From Haloterrigena sp. KLK7 (GTDB taxonomy: Archaea; Halobacteriota; Halobacteria; Halobacteriales; Natrialbaceae), in contig NZ_CP149787.1 of NCBI RefSeq assembly GCF_037914945.1, forward strand, positions 2,294,001-2,358,000: a stretch of DNA of 64,000 nucleotides, read 5' to 3'. The notes below the pieces were generated by a model. It was given only the letters and a program-made list of their open reading frames with translations, was not told the DNA's origin and did no database searches. Shown piece by piece: positions 1 through 6,861 of the stretch. A program made the position numbers and the translations under genes. Within the stretch, counting starts at the first letter, position 1; each line of letters begins with the position of its first letter.

Positions 1-855
1 GACCGCGAGGAGAAACAGCTCCGCGAGAAGGTCGACACGATCGCCGACCTCGGCGCCGACGTCGTCTTCTGCCAGAAGGGCATCGACGACCTCGCCCAGC
101 ACTACCTCGCCAAGGAGGGCATCCTCGCCGTCCGCCGCGCCAAGAAGTCCGACCTCGAGTTCCTCTCGGAGGTCGTCGGCGCGTCGGTCGTCTCCGACCT
201 CGAGAGCGCGACCGAGGACGACCTCGGCTTCGGCGACGTCACCCGCGACGACGAAGACGAACTGTTCTACGTCGAGGGCGAGGACGCCCACGGCGTCACC
301 CTCCTGCTCCGCGGCTCGACCGACCACGTCGTCGACGAACTCGAGCGCGGCGTCAACGACGCGCTCGACGTCGTCGCCCAGACCGTCTCCGACGGCCGCG
401 TTCTCGCCGGCGGCGGCGCCATCGAGGTCGAACTCGCCTCGCGCCTGCGCGACTACGCCGACTCCGTCTCCGGCCGCGAACAGCTGGCCGTCGAGGCCTT
501 CGCCGACTCGCTCGAGCTCGTCCCGCGCGTGCTCGCCGAGAACGCGGGTCTCGACTCCATCGACACGCTCGTCGACCTGCGCGCGGCCCACGACGACGGC
601 GACATCGAGGCCGGTCTGAACGTCTTCACCGGCGACGTCGAGGACACCTTCGAGGCCGGCGTCGTCGAACCGGCCCACGCCAAGGAGCAGGCCGTCACCT
701 CCGCCGCTGAGGCCGCGAACCTGGTCCTCAAAATCGACGACATCATCTCCGCCGGCGACCTGTCGACCGATAAGGGCGGCGACGAAGAGGGCGGCGCGCC
801 CGGCGGTGCCGGCGGCATGGGCGGCATGGGCGGCGGCATGGGCGGCATGATGTGA
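1..855 (+). CDS. Thermosome subunit (group II chaperonin), 3' part
   Basis: The open frame runs in from the left edge and stops at 853-855, giving 284 visible residues, about half of a usual 550-residue thermosome subunit. The visible part covers the end of the apical domain and the intermediate and equatorial domains. A late [10 protein letters not shown] segment precedes [10 protein letters not shown], the family signature near the ATP site. The protein ends in a Gly-Gly-Met repeat tail ([14 protein letters not shown]), typical of haloarchaeal CCT subunits. Thermosomes fold cytosolic proteins using ATP. A T-rich stretch with a weak hairpin follows at about 885-905. The paralogue cannot be told from this half, so no symbol is given. 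Confidence 0.96.
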   Translation, partial: DREEKQLREKVDTIADLGADVVFCQKGIDDLAQHYLAKEGILAVRRAKKSDLEFLSEVVGASVVSDLESATEDDLGFGDVTRDDEDELFYVEGEDAHGVTLLLRGSTDHVVDELERGVNDALDVVAQTVSDGRVLAGGGAIEVELASRLRDYADSVSGREQLAVEAFADSLELVPRVLAENAGLDSIDTLVDLRAAHDDGDIEAGLNVFTGDVEDTFEAGVVEPAHAKEQAVTSAAEAANLVLKIDDIISAGDLSTDKGGDEEGGAPGGAGGMGGMGGGMGGMM

Positions 856-1000
856 GATCGGCCCCGTAACGCCGTCAGAGACGCCAGTTTTCCCTATTCT
901 GGGACCGTTACGGTCTCATTCGATTTTTCGGTCGAGAAGCAGACCCGAGCGGGAACGGTGCGGTAGCGTCTCCGACGCCACGGGGACGGAACTCGGATCA

Positions 1001-1008
1001 ATATTACT
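1001..1008 (+). promoter_or_regulatory. TATA box before a 15-codon ORF
   Basis: ATATTACT lies about 27 bp before the ATG at 1034, the spacing seen for leaderless transcripts elsewhere in this window. The next full gene (1177) has its own TATA box, so this one would serve the mini-ORF. Confidence 0.4.
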
Positions 1009-1033
1009 CGTCTCAATCCCGAGCGGTCCGCGT

Positions 1034-1081
1034 ATGGAGAACTCGACTTACTCTATTCCTTTCAGTGACAACGACGGATAG
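1034..1081 (+). CDS. Possible 15-residue peptide or 5' remnant of a lost gene
   Basis: ATG at 1034 opens a 15-codon frame (MENSTYSIPFSDNDG) closed by TAG. It sits at leaderless distance behind a TATA-like box and directly upstream of the putative peptide island. It may be a genuine short peptide or the surviving start of a gene whose body was deleted. I recognise no family, and so short a frame can arise by chance. Confidence 0.25.
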   Translation: MENSTYSIPFSDNDG

Positions 1082-1142
1082 ATAACCTGCCGGGAAATCT
1101 GGTCTTTTCATCGTGGGTGTTTGATTTGATCGAGACCCATAA

Positions 1143-1150
1143 TTTATTAA
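1143..1150 (+). promoter_or_regulatory. TATA box of the first island paralogue
   Basis: TTTATTAA ends 27 bp before the ATG at 1177. The same octamer at the same spacing precedes the second paralogue (2097-2104 before 2131), so both genes appear to carry duplicated, independent leaderless promoters. Confidence 0.7.
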
Positions 1151-1176
1151 TAGTTAGTAGAAACAGCATTTCGCAG

Positions 1177-1974
1177 ATGTCAAACCGAACACCAGAACTT
1201 GCGACACGATTGGCTGACGACGCTCGAGCCGCACTCACGGCAGTTATCAATCGAGATACCGGTCGAACCGGCGCTGATACGCAGGCTGCTATCGAGCGAG
1301 CGAAGGCGAACCGCCAGCAACGGCAGCGAGCGCCGCGCGTGATCGAACTTGAGCCGGACACCGTTGCGGGGACTCCCCTGGAAGGGACGATCACCGTTCT
1401 GGGCGCCGAAACCGGGTCCGACCTCCTCGCGGATTTCGAGCACGCAGTCGAAGCTGATGACGCTGCTCTCGCACGCGATGTTCAGGCACGTCTCGCCGAG
1501 GCGATCGAAACGGATGTCGACGCGGACGCGCCGGCGCTCACGGACGTCGTCTATCACGACCGAACGGTCGTTACGGCCCCGGTCGGCTCGAATCGGTTCG
1601 GTGCGGCGATGGCGCCGTACGACGGCGGCTCGCTCGATCACTCCGCGTTCGAAGTTCGCGAACACGTCGCCGACGGTGCCGACGTCGAGTGCGAGTACCG
1701 CATTATTGTCGCCCCGCCGACGTCCGAGCGCGTCGAAGAGGATGCGGCGGCTGCCGCTCCCGACGACGCTGACGACGCCGCAATCGTCTTCGGCCCGGCT
1801 CACGCGTCGGTTGCGTGGGCGTTCGCAGCCGGCGTCGTCGTCGGTGTTGCACTCGGTCCGTCGGGCTCTACGGATCCCGCGCTCCACCAGCTCGAGGGGC
1901 AGGTTGCCGGTGAATTCGAACCCAACGCATCGGTTCAGGAACTGATGAGTGCTCGCGACGAACTCCACGGCTGA
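1177..1974 (+). CDS. Island paralogue 1: protein of unknown family with C-terminal hydrophobic helix
   Basis: This 265-residue protein has no family I recognise. ATG 1177 is chosen over the upstream in-frame start at 1117 because of the TATA box 27 bp before it and because the paralogue aligns from there. It has an Arg-rich segment (NRQQRQRAPRVIELE, about residues 46-60), a strongly conserved centre (APYDGGSLDHSAFEVRE) and a single hydrophobic Gly/Ala/Val helix (AWAFAAGVVVGVALG) about 50 residues from the end. There is no N-terminal signal peptide. The shape, a soluble body with a late glycine-rich helix, recalls precursors that release a C-terminal hydrophobic peptide, but a tail-anchored membrane protein is equally possible. 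It is followed by its paralogue, an ABC module and an SdpA/SdpB-like pair. Confidence 0.8.
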   Translation: MSNRTPELATRLADDARAALTAVINRDTGRTGADTQAAIERAKANRQQRQRAPRVIELEPDTVAGTPLEGTITVLGAETGSDLLADFEHAVEADDAALARDVQARLAEAIETDVDADAPALTDVVYHDRTVVTAPVGSNRFGAAMAPYDGGSLDHSAFEVREHVADGADVECEYRIIVAPPTSERVEEDAAAAAPDDADDAAIVFGPAHASVAWAFAAGVVVGVALGPSGSTDPALHQLEGQVAGEFEPNASVQELMSARDELHG

Positions 1975-2096
1975 ATCGCCGTCGGTTTCTGCTGCCCGTC
2001 TTTCAGCCGGAACTGCGGGTGACAGTACGTCCGATACCCACCACATTCCATCATCTTATTTTCCGCGGAATCAATACATTTCTTCTTAGCAATATA

Positions 2097-2104
2097 TTTA
2101 TTAA
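2097..2104 (+). promoter_or_regulatory. TATA box of the second island paralogue
   Basis: TTTATTAA lies within an AT-rich tract (2087-2104) and ends 27 bp before ATG 2131, matching the first paralogue's promoter. Confidence 0.7.
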
Positions 2105-2130
2105 TGACTGGTGATAACACGATTTCGTAG

Positions 2131-2952
2131 ATGAAAGTACAGACGCCAGACATCACAGCACGACTGGTCGACGAAGCACGGACCGCGCTCGAATTAGTAA
2201 CCGATCGCCACACGTCTCAGTTCGACGCAGCGACCGAACAGTCCACCCGTCGGAACCAGGCGAACCGCCGGCAACGGCAGCGAACGCCGCGCGTGATCGA
2301 ACTCGAGTCGGACGCCGTTGCGGGGACTCCACTCGAAGGGACGATCACCGCTCTGGGCGCCGAAACCGGATCCGACCTCCTCGCGGAGTTCGAGCGTGCA
2401 GTCGTCAGCGGCGATACCGAACTCGCGCTCGACGTTCGGAACCGTCTCGCGGCCGAAATCGATCCGGATACCTCTACCGGCACTGCGGCTCCGGTCATCG
2501 CAGATATCGTATACCACGATCGGACGGTCGCCACGACCGCTGCTGGCTCGGATCGGTTCGGTGCAGCGATGGCGCCGTACGACGGCGGCTCGCTCGACCA
2601 CTCCGCGTTCGAGGTTCGCGAGTACATCGCCGAGGACGGTGACGACGAGGCACCCGACTTCGAGTGGGACTATTGCGTCGTCGTCGCGCCGCCGCCGACC
2701 GATCAGGTCGAGCGCGACGCGACTCACGCCGCCCCGGAAGACACCGACACTGCGGCCGTGCTGGCCGGCCCCGCCGGTGCATCGGCAGCGGCGCTCGCGT
2801 TCGCCGCTGGCGTTCTCATTGGGGCGGCAGCGGCCGGAACGGGATCCGCCGATCCGGCTCTGAGCCAGTTCGATGATCGGACGCTCGGTGACGCCGATGC
2901 CGGTGCATCGGTCGAGGAACTGCTGGATGCCCGCGATACGCTCACTGCCTGA
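2131..2952 (+). CDS. Island paralogue 2: protein of unknown family with C-terminal hydrophobic helix
   Basis: This 273-residue protein is a tandem paralogue of the 1177 product. The two are nearly identical over RQRxPRVIELE, VAGTPLEGTIT, LGAETGSDLLA, VYHDRTV and the RFGAAMAPYDGGSLDHSAF block. They diverge at the N-terminus (first 45 residues) and in the acidic linker before the helix. The C-terminal segment AALAFAAGVLIGAAAAG is again a small-residue helix with GxxxG-like spacing. It is followed by an SADPALSQF linker and an acidic end with the shared SVEELLDARD motif. Near-identical nucleotide blocks (about 1611-1668 against 2565-2622) suggest recent duplication or gene conversion. Function is unknown; context suggests a secreted or processed peptide precursor, or a two-component membrane-active pair. 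Confidence 0.8.
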   Translation: MKVQTPDITARLVDEARTALELVTDRHTSQFDAATEQSTRRNQANRRQRQRTPRVIELESDAVAGTPLEGTITALGAETGSDLLAEFERAVVSGDTELALDVRNRLAAEIDPDTSTGTAAPVIADIVYHDRTVATTAAGSDRFGAAMAPYDGGSLDHSAFEVREYIAEDGDDEAPDFEWDYCVVVAPPPTDQVERDATHAAPEDTDTAAVLAGPAGASAAALAFAAGVLIGAAAAGTGSADPALSQFDDRTLGDADAGASVEELLDARDTLTA

Positions 2953-3095
2953 ACCGACCGCCCTTGAGGTGACCGAGGCAACGACCACCGATACGCCGTG
3001 ATAGCGCTGGCGTCCGTCGAACGGACGGCAGAACGCCGTATTTTATCGACGATCGGTATTATCTATCGTACTCATATCGAGAAAACTCTATATAC

Positions 3096-3347
3096 ATGGG
3101 TTCGAAACGATTTGCTGTGACCTCTCGGCACGCTATCAGGACTTCACATCTGCGGAAAGAGTACGGTAGCACTGCTGCTGTGGATTCGTTATCGCTCTCG
3201 ATCGATCGGGAACCGATCTACGGATTCCTCAGTCCGAACGGAACGCCCGACACGCTCGAACGACGTATCGAATCAAACGAAGAACCGACCCTCGAGAACG
3301 CGTTCCTCGAAATCACGACTGATACTACCGTCGAGACGAGCGCGTGA
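3096..3347 (+). pseudogene. ABC transporter ATPase remnant with catalytic core deleted in frame
   Basis: The 83-residue frame begins like an ABC-2 type ATPase (IRTSHLRKEYGSTAAVDSLS, then YGFLSPNG, where the family has GFLGPNGAGKTT). It then jumps to what looks like the extreme C-terminus of the same family (TPDTLERRIESNEEPTLENAF LEITTD). Walker A Lys/Thr, Q-loop, signature, Walker B and H-loop are all missing, a loss of roughly 200 codons without a frameshift. It cannot bind or hydrolyse ATP in the usual way. The stop overlaps the GTG start of the next gene (GTGA at 3344-3347), so translational coupling survives. It is either a decayed gene or a retained short protein. Confidence 0.75.
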
Positions 3348-4981
3348 AATCAAGAACGATGTGGGACCAAGTCGCTACGAGCGTGCTGATCGCCAAAACG
3401 CGCTCCGTTCGGCAGTACCGAAAGCTGAGAGCGAAACCGATGCTCGCTGCGTTTCAGGTGCTTCCGCTGCTGATTATCGTTCCCGCTGTCGTCGGACGAT
3501 TGCCGTTCCCCGGGTACGAGGCGTTTTGGTCCGAGCCGGGCGCGTACGTCTACGGAACGCGGTTCGCCAGCGGCCACGAAACGACCGTGCTCGAACTGGG
3601 ACGCGGCGCCGCAGGCGTACTATTCCTGCTCGTCATCTATCTGGTCTTGCTTCCGAAAGCGATGGGAAACGGGGCGATGAACGGCGAAACGGACGACCAC
3701 CTCGTCGCCGTTCCGGCGACGACCCTCACGACCGCTGAACTGTTGACGTATCTCGCGTTCAGTTGGCGCACCGCAGGACTCATCTTACTCGCCGCTGCGG
3801 TCGCGTTCGGCGCTGGTTCGGGCGCGGTGCTCACGACCGTCATGATCGTCTTTGCCGGCGGCGCGTTGTTCGTTACGGCCGTTGCCGTGGCGTATCCGAT
3901 CGCGCTGACGTTACAACTCGCGTTCGTTCGCGTCGCGGTCCTTCGCGAGCACAAACTGATCGTCGGGGGGCCACTCGTCGTTGGCATGTTCGCGGTATTC
4001 GTGTCCCTTCGGGAATCGGTCGAACTCTTGCGTGCTGTTCCGATCGGCTGGTACGCTGACCTCGCCCTTATCTCGACGCCTGCTGCGTCTCCGGTCCGTG
4101 CGACGGTCGCGTTGATCGCGATGCCGGTGGCCTTTATCGCGAGTGCATCGATTTCGCCGCGAATCGGCGAGCGACTGTGGCTCGCGGACGAGCGGTCTCA
4201 ACTCCCATCGGATCCGACGGAACGAAGCCAGTCGCCGGTCGACGGGCTGCTACGGCGAGTGCTGTCGCGGCCGGTAGCCGCCGTCGTTCGAGTGACGTGG
4301 CGACGACTTCGCCGCGAGCCTCGAGCGTTGCTGTTCGGTGGATTGTTGATCGTGCTTACCGCGAGCGCCGGCGGGAGCGTCGCAACTCGGTTTCCGGACG
4401 GTATTCCGCTAATCGTCGCGATTTACGGCGCGGCGACCGTCGGCGTCGGTGTGACCCTCAATCCGCTCGGGAGCGAGGGGCGGGCGTTGCGCGGGACGTT
4501 GACGTCGCCGCACGGAGGACGCCACGTCCTCACGGGGTATGCGCTTTCCGCAGCGATACCCGGGTGTATCCTCGTCGGTCTCGCGACTGCAGTGGCAGGT
4601 TCGATGACGGAATTGGAACTGCTCACCCGCGCCGGACTCGTCGTGTTCGGTGCGCTTCTCGGTGCGATCGCTCCAGTTCTCGCACTCGGTATCGGCGTCG
4701 CCCTTCCGCAGTTCGACGGAATCGATCCAACGAGTACCGCCGGCATGCAGACTCCACGTCTGGAAGCTGTATTCGTGTTTAGCGCAGCAATAATCGTCCT
4801 CGGATTGCCGGCGATCGTCGGTCTACACGGCGCACCGTCTATCGCCTCGGTCGTTGACGTCCCGCCGCGCGTCGTCGCAATCGCCGGTCCCGTAACGAGT
4901 CTGATACTGCTGTCGGGAGCAGGCTGGCTTTCCTACAGATACGCGCTCACTACGATCCGAGAGCGCGACCTCGCTATCTGA
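3344..4981 (+). CDS. ABC-2-like polytopic membrane protein
   Basis: This 545-residue protein has about twelve predicted membrane segments in two groups, separated by a polar loop around residues 275-310. It resembles haloarchaeal ABC-2 type permeases of the large fused kind that pair with a single ATPase. GTG 3344 overlaps the upstream stop by 4 bases; ATG 3359 is an alternative start. Its expected ATPase partner is the deleted remnant just upstream, so it may borrow an ATPase encoded elsewhere, act without one (for example as an immunity protein), or be on the way to loss. Codon third positions are less GC-biased than in the flanking housekeeping genes, consistent with an acquired island. 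An inverted repeat follows the stop. Confidence 0.75.
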   Translation: MKSRTMWDQVATSVLIAKTRSVRQYRKLRAKPMLAAFQVLPLLIIVPAVVGRLPFPGYEAFWSEPGAYVYGTRFASGHETTVLELGRGAAGVLFLLVIYLVLLPKAMGNGAMNGETDDHLVAVPATTLTTAELLTYLAFSWRTAGLILLAAAVAFGAGSGAVLTTVMIVFAGGALFVTAVAVAYPIALTLQLAFVRVAVLREHKLIVGGPLVVGMFAVFVSLRESVELLRAVPIGWYADLALISTPAASPVRATVALIAMPVAFIASASISPRIGERLWLADERSQLPSDPTERSQSPVDGLLRRVLSRPVAAVVRVTWRRLRREPRALLFGGLLIVLTASAGGSVATRFPDGIPLIVAIYGAATVGVGVTLNPLGSEGRALRGTLTSPHGGRHVLTGYALSAAIPGCILVGLATAVAGSMTELELLTRAGLVVFGALLGAIAPVLALGIGVALPQFDGIDPTSTAGMQTPRLEAVFVFSAAIIVLGLPAIVGLHGAPSIASVVDVPPRVVAIAGPVTSLILLSGAGWLSYRYALTTIRERDLAI

Positions 4982-5000
4982 ACTGATCGACGCTACTGAA

Positions 5001-5024
5001 CGTCCCGAAACCCGTTTCGAGACG
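5001..5024 (+). terminator. Inverted repeat after the island permease
   Basis: CGTCCCGAAAC and GTTTCGAGACG form an 11-bp stem with one mismatch and a very tight loop, 19 bp past the permease stop. It separates the ABC genes from the SdpA/SdpB-like pair, which has its own promoter. A terminator role is inferred from position only. Confidence 0.35.
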
Positions 5025-5070
5025 GCTATACTCCATCCCCAGCCGATATAGAATCAATATACCGTAGTGT

Positions 5071-5078
5071 TAATATAT
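5071..5078 (+). promoter_or_regulatory. TATA box of the SdpA-like/SdpB-like pair
   Basis: TAATATAT lies about 27 bp before ATG 5099 in an AT-rich stretch (5046-5090), giving this two-gene operon its own leaderless promoter. Confidence 0.65.
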
Positions 5079-5098
5079 CTGCAATATAACGCTACCGT

Positions 5099-5680
5099 AT
5101 GGATTGGTTGACAGCTTCGATCATCTCGGTTCTCCTCCTGTGGTTGGGACTGACGGTCGTAAACGCCACGACCCCCGGATCAGAGTTCCTGTCGGAACGA
5201 ATGGGGCCGTTACACACGCTCGTCCCGAAGTGGAACTTCTTCTCACCGCATCCCGGACGGTACGATTACTATCTCGTATACCGCGATCGATACGTCGACG
5301 GCGAGGTAACGAACTGGCGGAGGGTATCCGGAATCAATCGATCGCCCGGCAAATTTCGATGGATCTGGAACCCCCATCTGTATCGGAGTAAAGCGTTGTT
5401 CGATATCGCGGAGAATTTGAGTACGAACGCGAGCCAGCAGTATGCGAATACGAGAGACGCCGCCGACGCCGTCGATGACGGCGGACAACTCGAACTCCGC
5501 TCGGTCGATCTGGGTCACCTCGAGTTGTCCGTACTCTATCTCGCGTTACTTCGGTACGTCAGTCGTCGAGACCACTCGCCGTTGAGCGAGAGCACGCAGT
5601 TTTTGATACTGCAACACTCCCGTGCGAGTGATCGGTACGAACCGCTGTTCCTCTCTCATTTCCACGAGTTGGAACGATGA
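5099..5680 (+). CDS. SdpA-like membrane-anchored protein
   Basis: This 193-residue protein has one N-terminal hydrophobic segment (about residues 4-22) followed by an extracytoplasmic-looking domain. The motif LVPKWNFFSPHPGRYDYY (residues 41-58) resembles the W-x-FF-T/S-x-x-P signature of SdpA (accessory protein for maturation of the Bacillus SdpC toxin) and of DUF5819-type proteins, which also sit beside HTTM proteins in actinobacteria. The gene overlaps the next one by ATGA, so the two products are probably made together. In Bacillus, SdpA and SdpB are both needed to turn SdpC into active peptide; a similar job here is inferred from motif and neighbour only, and no homology search was possible. 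Confidence 0.6.
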   Translation: MDWLTASIISVLLLWLGLTVVNATTPGSEFLSERMGPLHTLVPKWNFFSPHPGRYDYYLVYRDRYVDGEVTNWRRVSGINRSPGKFRWIWNPHLYRSKALFDIAENLSTNASQQYANTRDAADAVDDGGQLELRSVDLGHLELSVLYLALLRYVSRRDHSPLSESTQFLILQHSRASDRYEPLFLSHFHELER

Positions 5681-6498
5681 TCGACGACGGCTTCACGCTC
5701 CACGCGGCGATCCGTGTCATGGTGTTTCTGGTCGGCGTTCAGGTGCTCATCTCCTCACTGGAGCAACTGTACACGCGGGACCGATTCGCCGACGACGGCC
5801 TTCTCAACTGGGAGGTTTCGAAGCGGTTCGTACGCACCAGTGGACTGCTCGCTCCGTTTGCAGAACGACTGCTGAGACCCCCACGGTTCCGACTACTGCT
5901 GATCGCCAGGCTCGCCCTTGCGATTACCATTTCCGTGACGGCGCTGTTCGGACGTGTCTCGTGGGTACTACTGTTGCTCCTCTTCGCGACACACCTCGGC
6001 ATCGTGTACCGTCAGATGGCCGGACTCAGCGGTGCGTTTCAGATGCAACTCGTGCTCGTCCCGGGCTTGATCCTCGCAGCGCTCTTCCCCGACGGGAGTC
6101 TCGTTCAAACGGCGGCGATCCTGTTTATTGCTGCCCAGTCCGTGTTGTCGTATCTGATCGCCGGCGCGAGTAAGCTCGTTTCGTCGGACTGGCAGACCGG
6201 CTCCGCAATAGCGGGAGTGTTTTCGACCGAGGTCTGGGGAGACGAACGGATATACCACCTCCTGCAGCGATATCCGCATCTCAACGTGGTCGGCGCCTGG
6301 CTAGTTATCGCGTTCGAGTGCCTTTTTCCGATCGTCCTGTTCGTCGATCCGCAGTGGACAGTGGTCGTGTTCGCGGGGGGGATTCTCTTCCACGGATTCA
6401 ACGCCGTCTTCATGGGATTGAACAAGTTCGTTATCGCGTTTCCGGCTACGTATCCGGCGGTGTACTACGCTAATCAGGTCGTCCGGAGCGTGATCTAA
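5677..6498 (+). CDS. HTTM-domain (SdpB-like) integral membrane protein
   Basis: This 273-residue protein has six or seven membrane segments. Features of the HTTM domain, shared by vitamin K-dependent gamma-carboxylases and SdpB, include SYLIAGASKL...DWQTGSAI (about residues 165-185), the ECLFP helix start, and GGILFHGFNAVFMGLNKF near the C-terminus, where the family has a conserved His and a Gly-Leu-x-x-Phe. It lacks the large soluble domain of true gamma-carboxylases, which fits the SdpB type. It starts inside the stop of the SdpA-like gene (ATGA). It is likely to modify, process or export a peptide substrate at the membrane; the two paralogues at 1177 and 2131 are the obvious candidate substrates. 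Confidence 0.7.
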   Translation: MIDDGFTLHAAIRVMVFLVGVQVLISSLEQLYTRDRFADDGLLNWEVSKRFVRTSGLLAPFAERLLRPPRFRLLLIARLALAITISVTALFGRVSWVLLLLLFATHLGIVYRQMAGLSGAFQMQLVLVPGLILAALFPDGSLVQTAAILFIAAQSVLSYLIAGASKLVSSDWQTGSAIAGVFSTEVWGDERIYHLLQRYPHLNVVGAWLVIAFECLFPIVLFVDPQWTVVVFAGGILFHGFNAVFMGLNKFVIAFPATYPAVYYANQVVRSVI

Positions 6499-6629
6499 GC
6501 ACCGCGTTCTTCGAGGCCGCTTGCGGTGTGCAGCGTTGCGCTCGAGTCGAACGCGAAGGCGGTTCGCGGCCCGAATCCGCGTTTCTTGGCAAGCCGGTGA
6601 TCTTTTGTGCCGGGGCTACTACGCGGCGT

Positions 6630-6770
6630 ATGTCGTCGCAAACGACCTTCGGCTGGTCGCTGTTTACCTCCGGTATCGTCACGCTCGTCCTGAAGGCGCT
6701 TCCCGGCGACTCGCTGTGGTGGGGGCTCATGCTCCTCGCCGTCGGACTGGTATTGCTGTACTATCGGTAG
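6630..6770 (+). CDS. Small two-helix membrane protein
   Basis: The product is 46 residues from ATG 6630 (MSSQTTFGWSLFTSGIVTLV...). It is almost entirely two hydrophobic helices separated by the short polar turn ALPGDSLWW and ends in LLYYR. Longer in-frame starts upstream add an implausible Arg-rich, Cys-containing stretch, so the short form is preferred. Mini-membrane proteins of this kind are common in haloarchaea, and no function is known. It lies between the island and the ABC exporter gene. Confidence 0.6.
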   Translation: MSSQTTFGWSLFTSGIVTLVLKALPGDSLWWGLMLLAVGLVLLYYR

Positions 6771-6861
6771 CCGTGGCGCCACTATTGCCGACCCAGTGGT
6801 CGACACCGTCAGTTGCCGAAATCATGGCCGCTTTCCGTTTCGAACCGGAAGGCCCTCGCCA

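Noticed and set aside
1177-2952. Paralogue pair as gas-vesicle or S-layer proteins
   Set aside because: There is no signal peptide, no repeat domain or C-terminal PGF motif, and no gvp neighbours.
5677-6498. HTTM protein as a true vitamin K-dependent gamma-carboxylase
   Set aside because: Only the membrane domain is present; the large lumenal catalytic part of gamma-carboxylases is missing.
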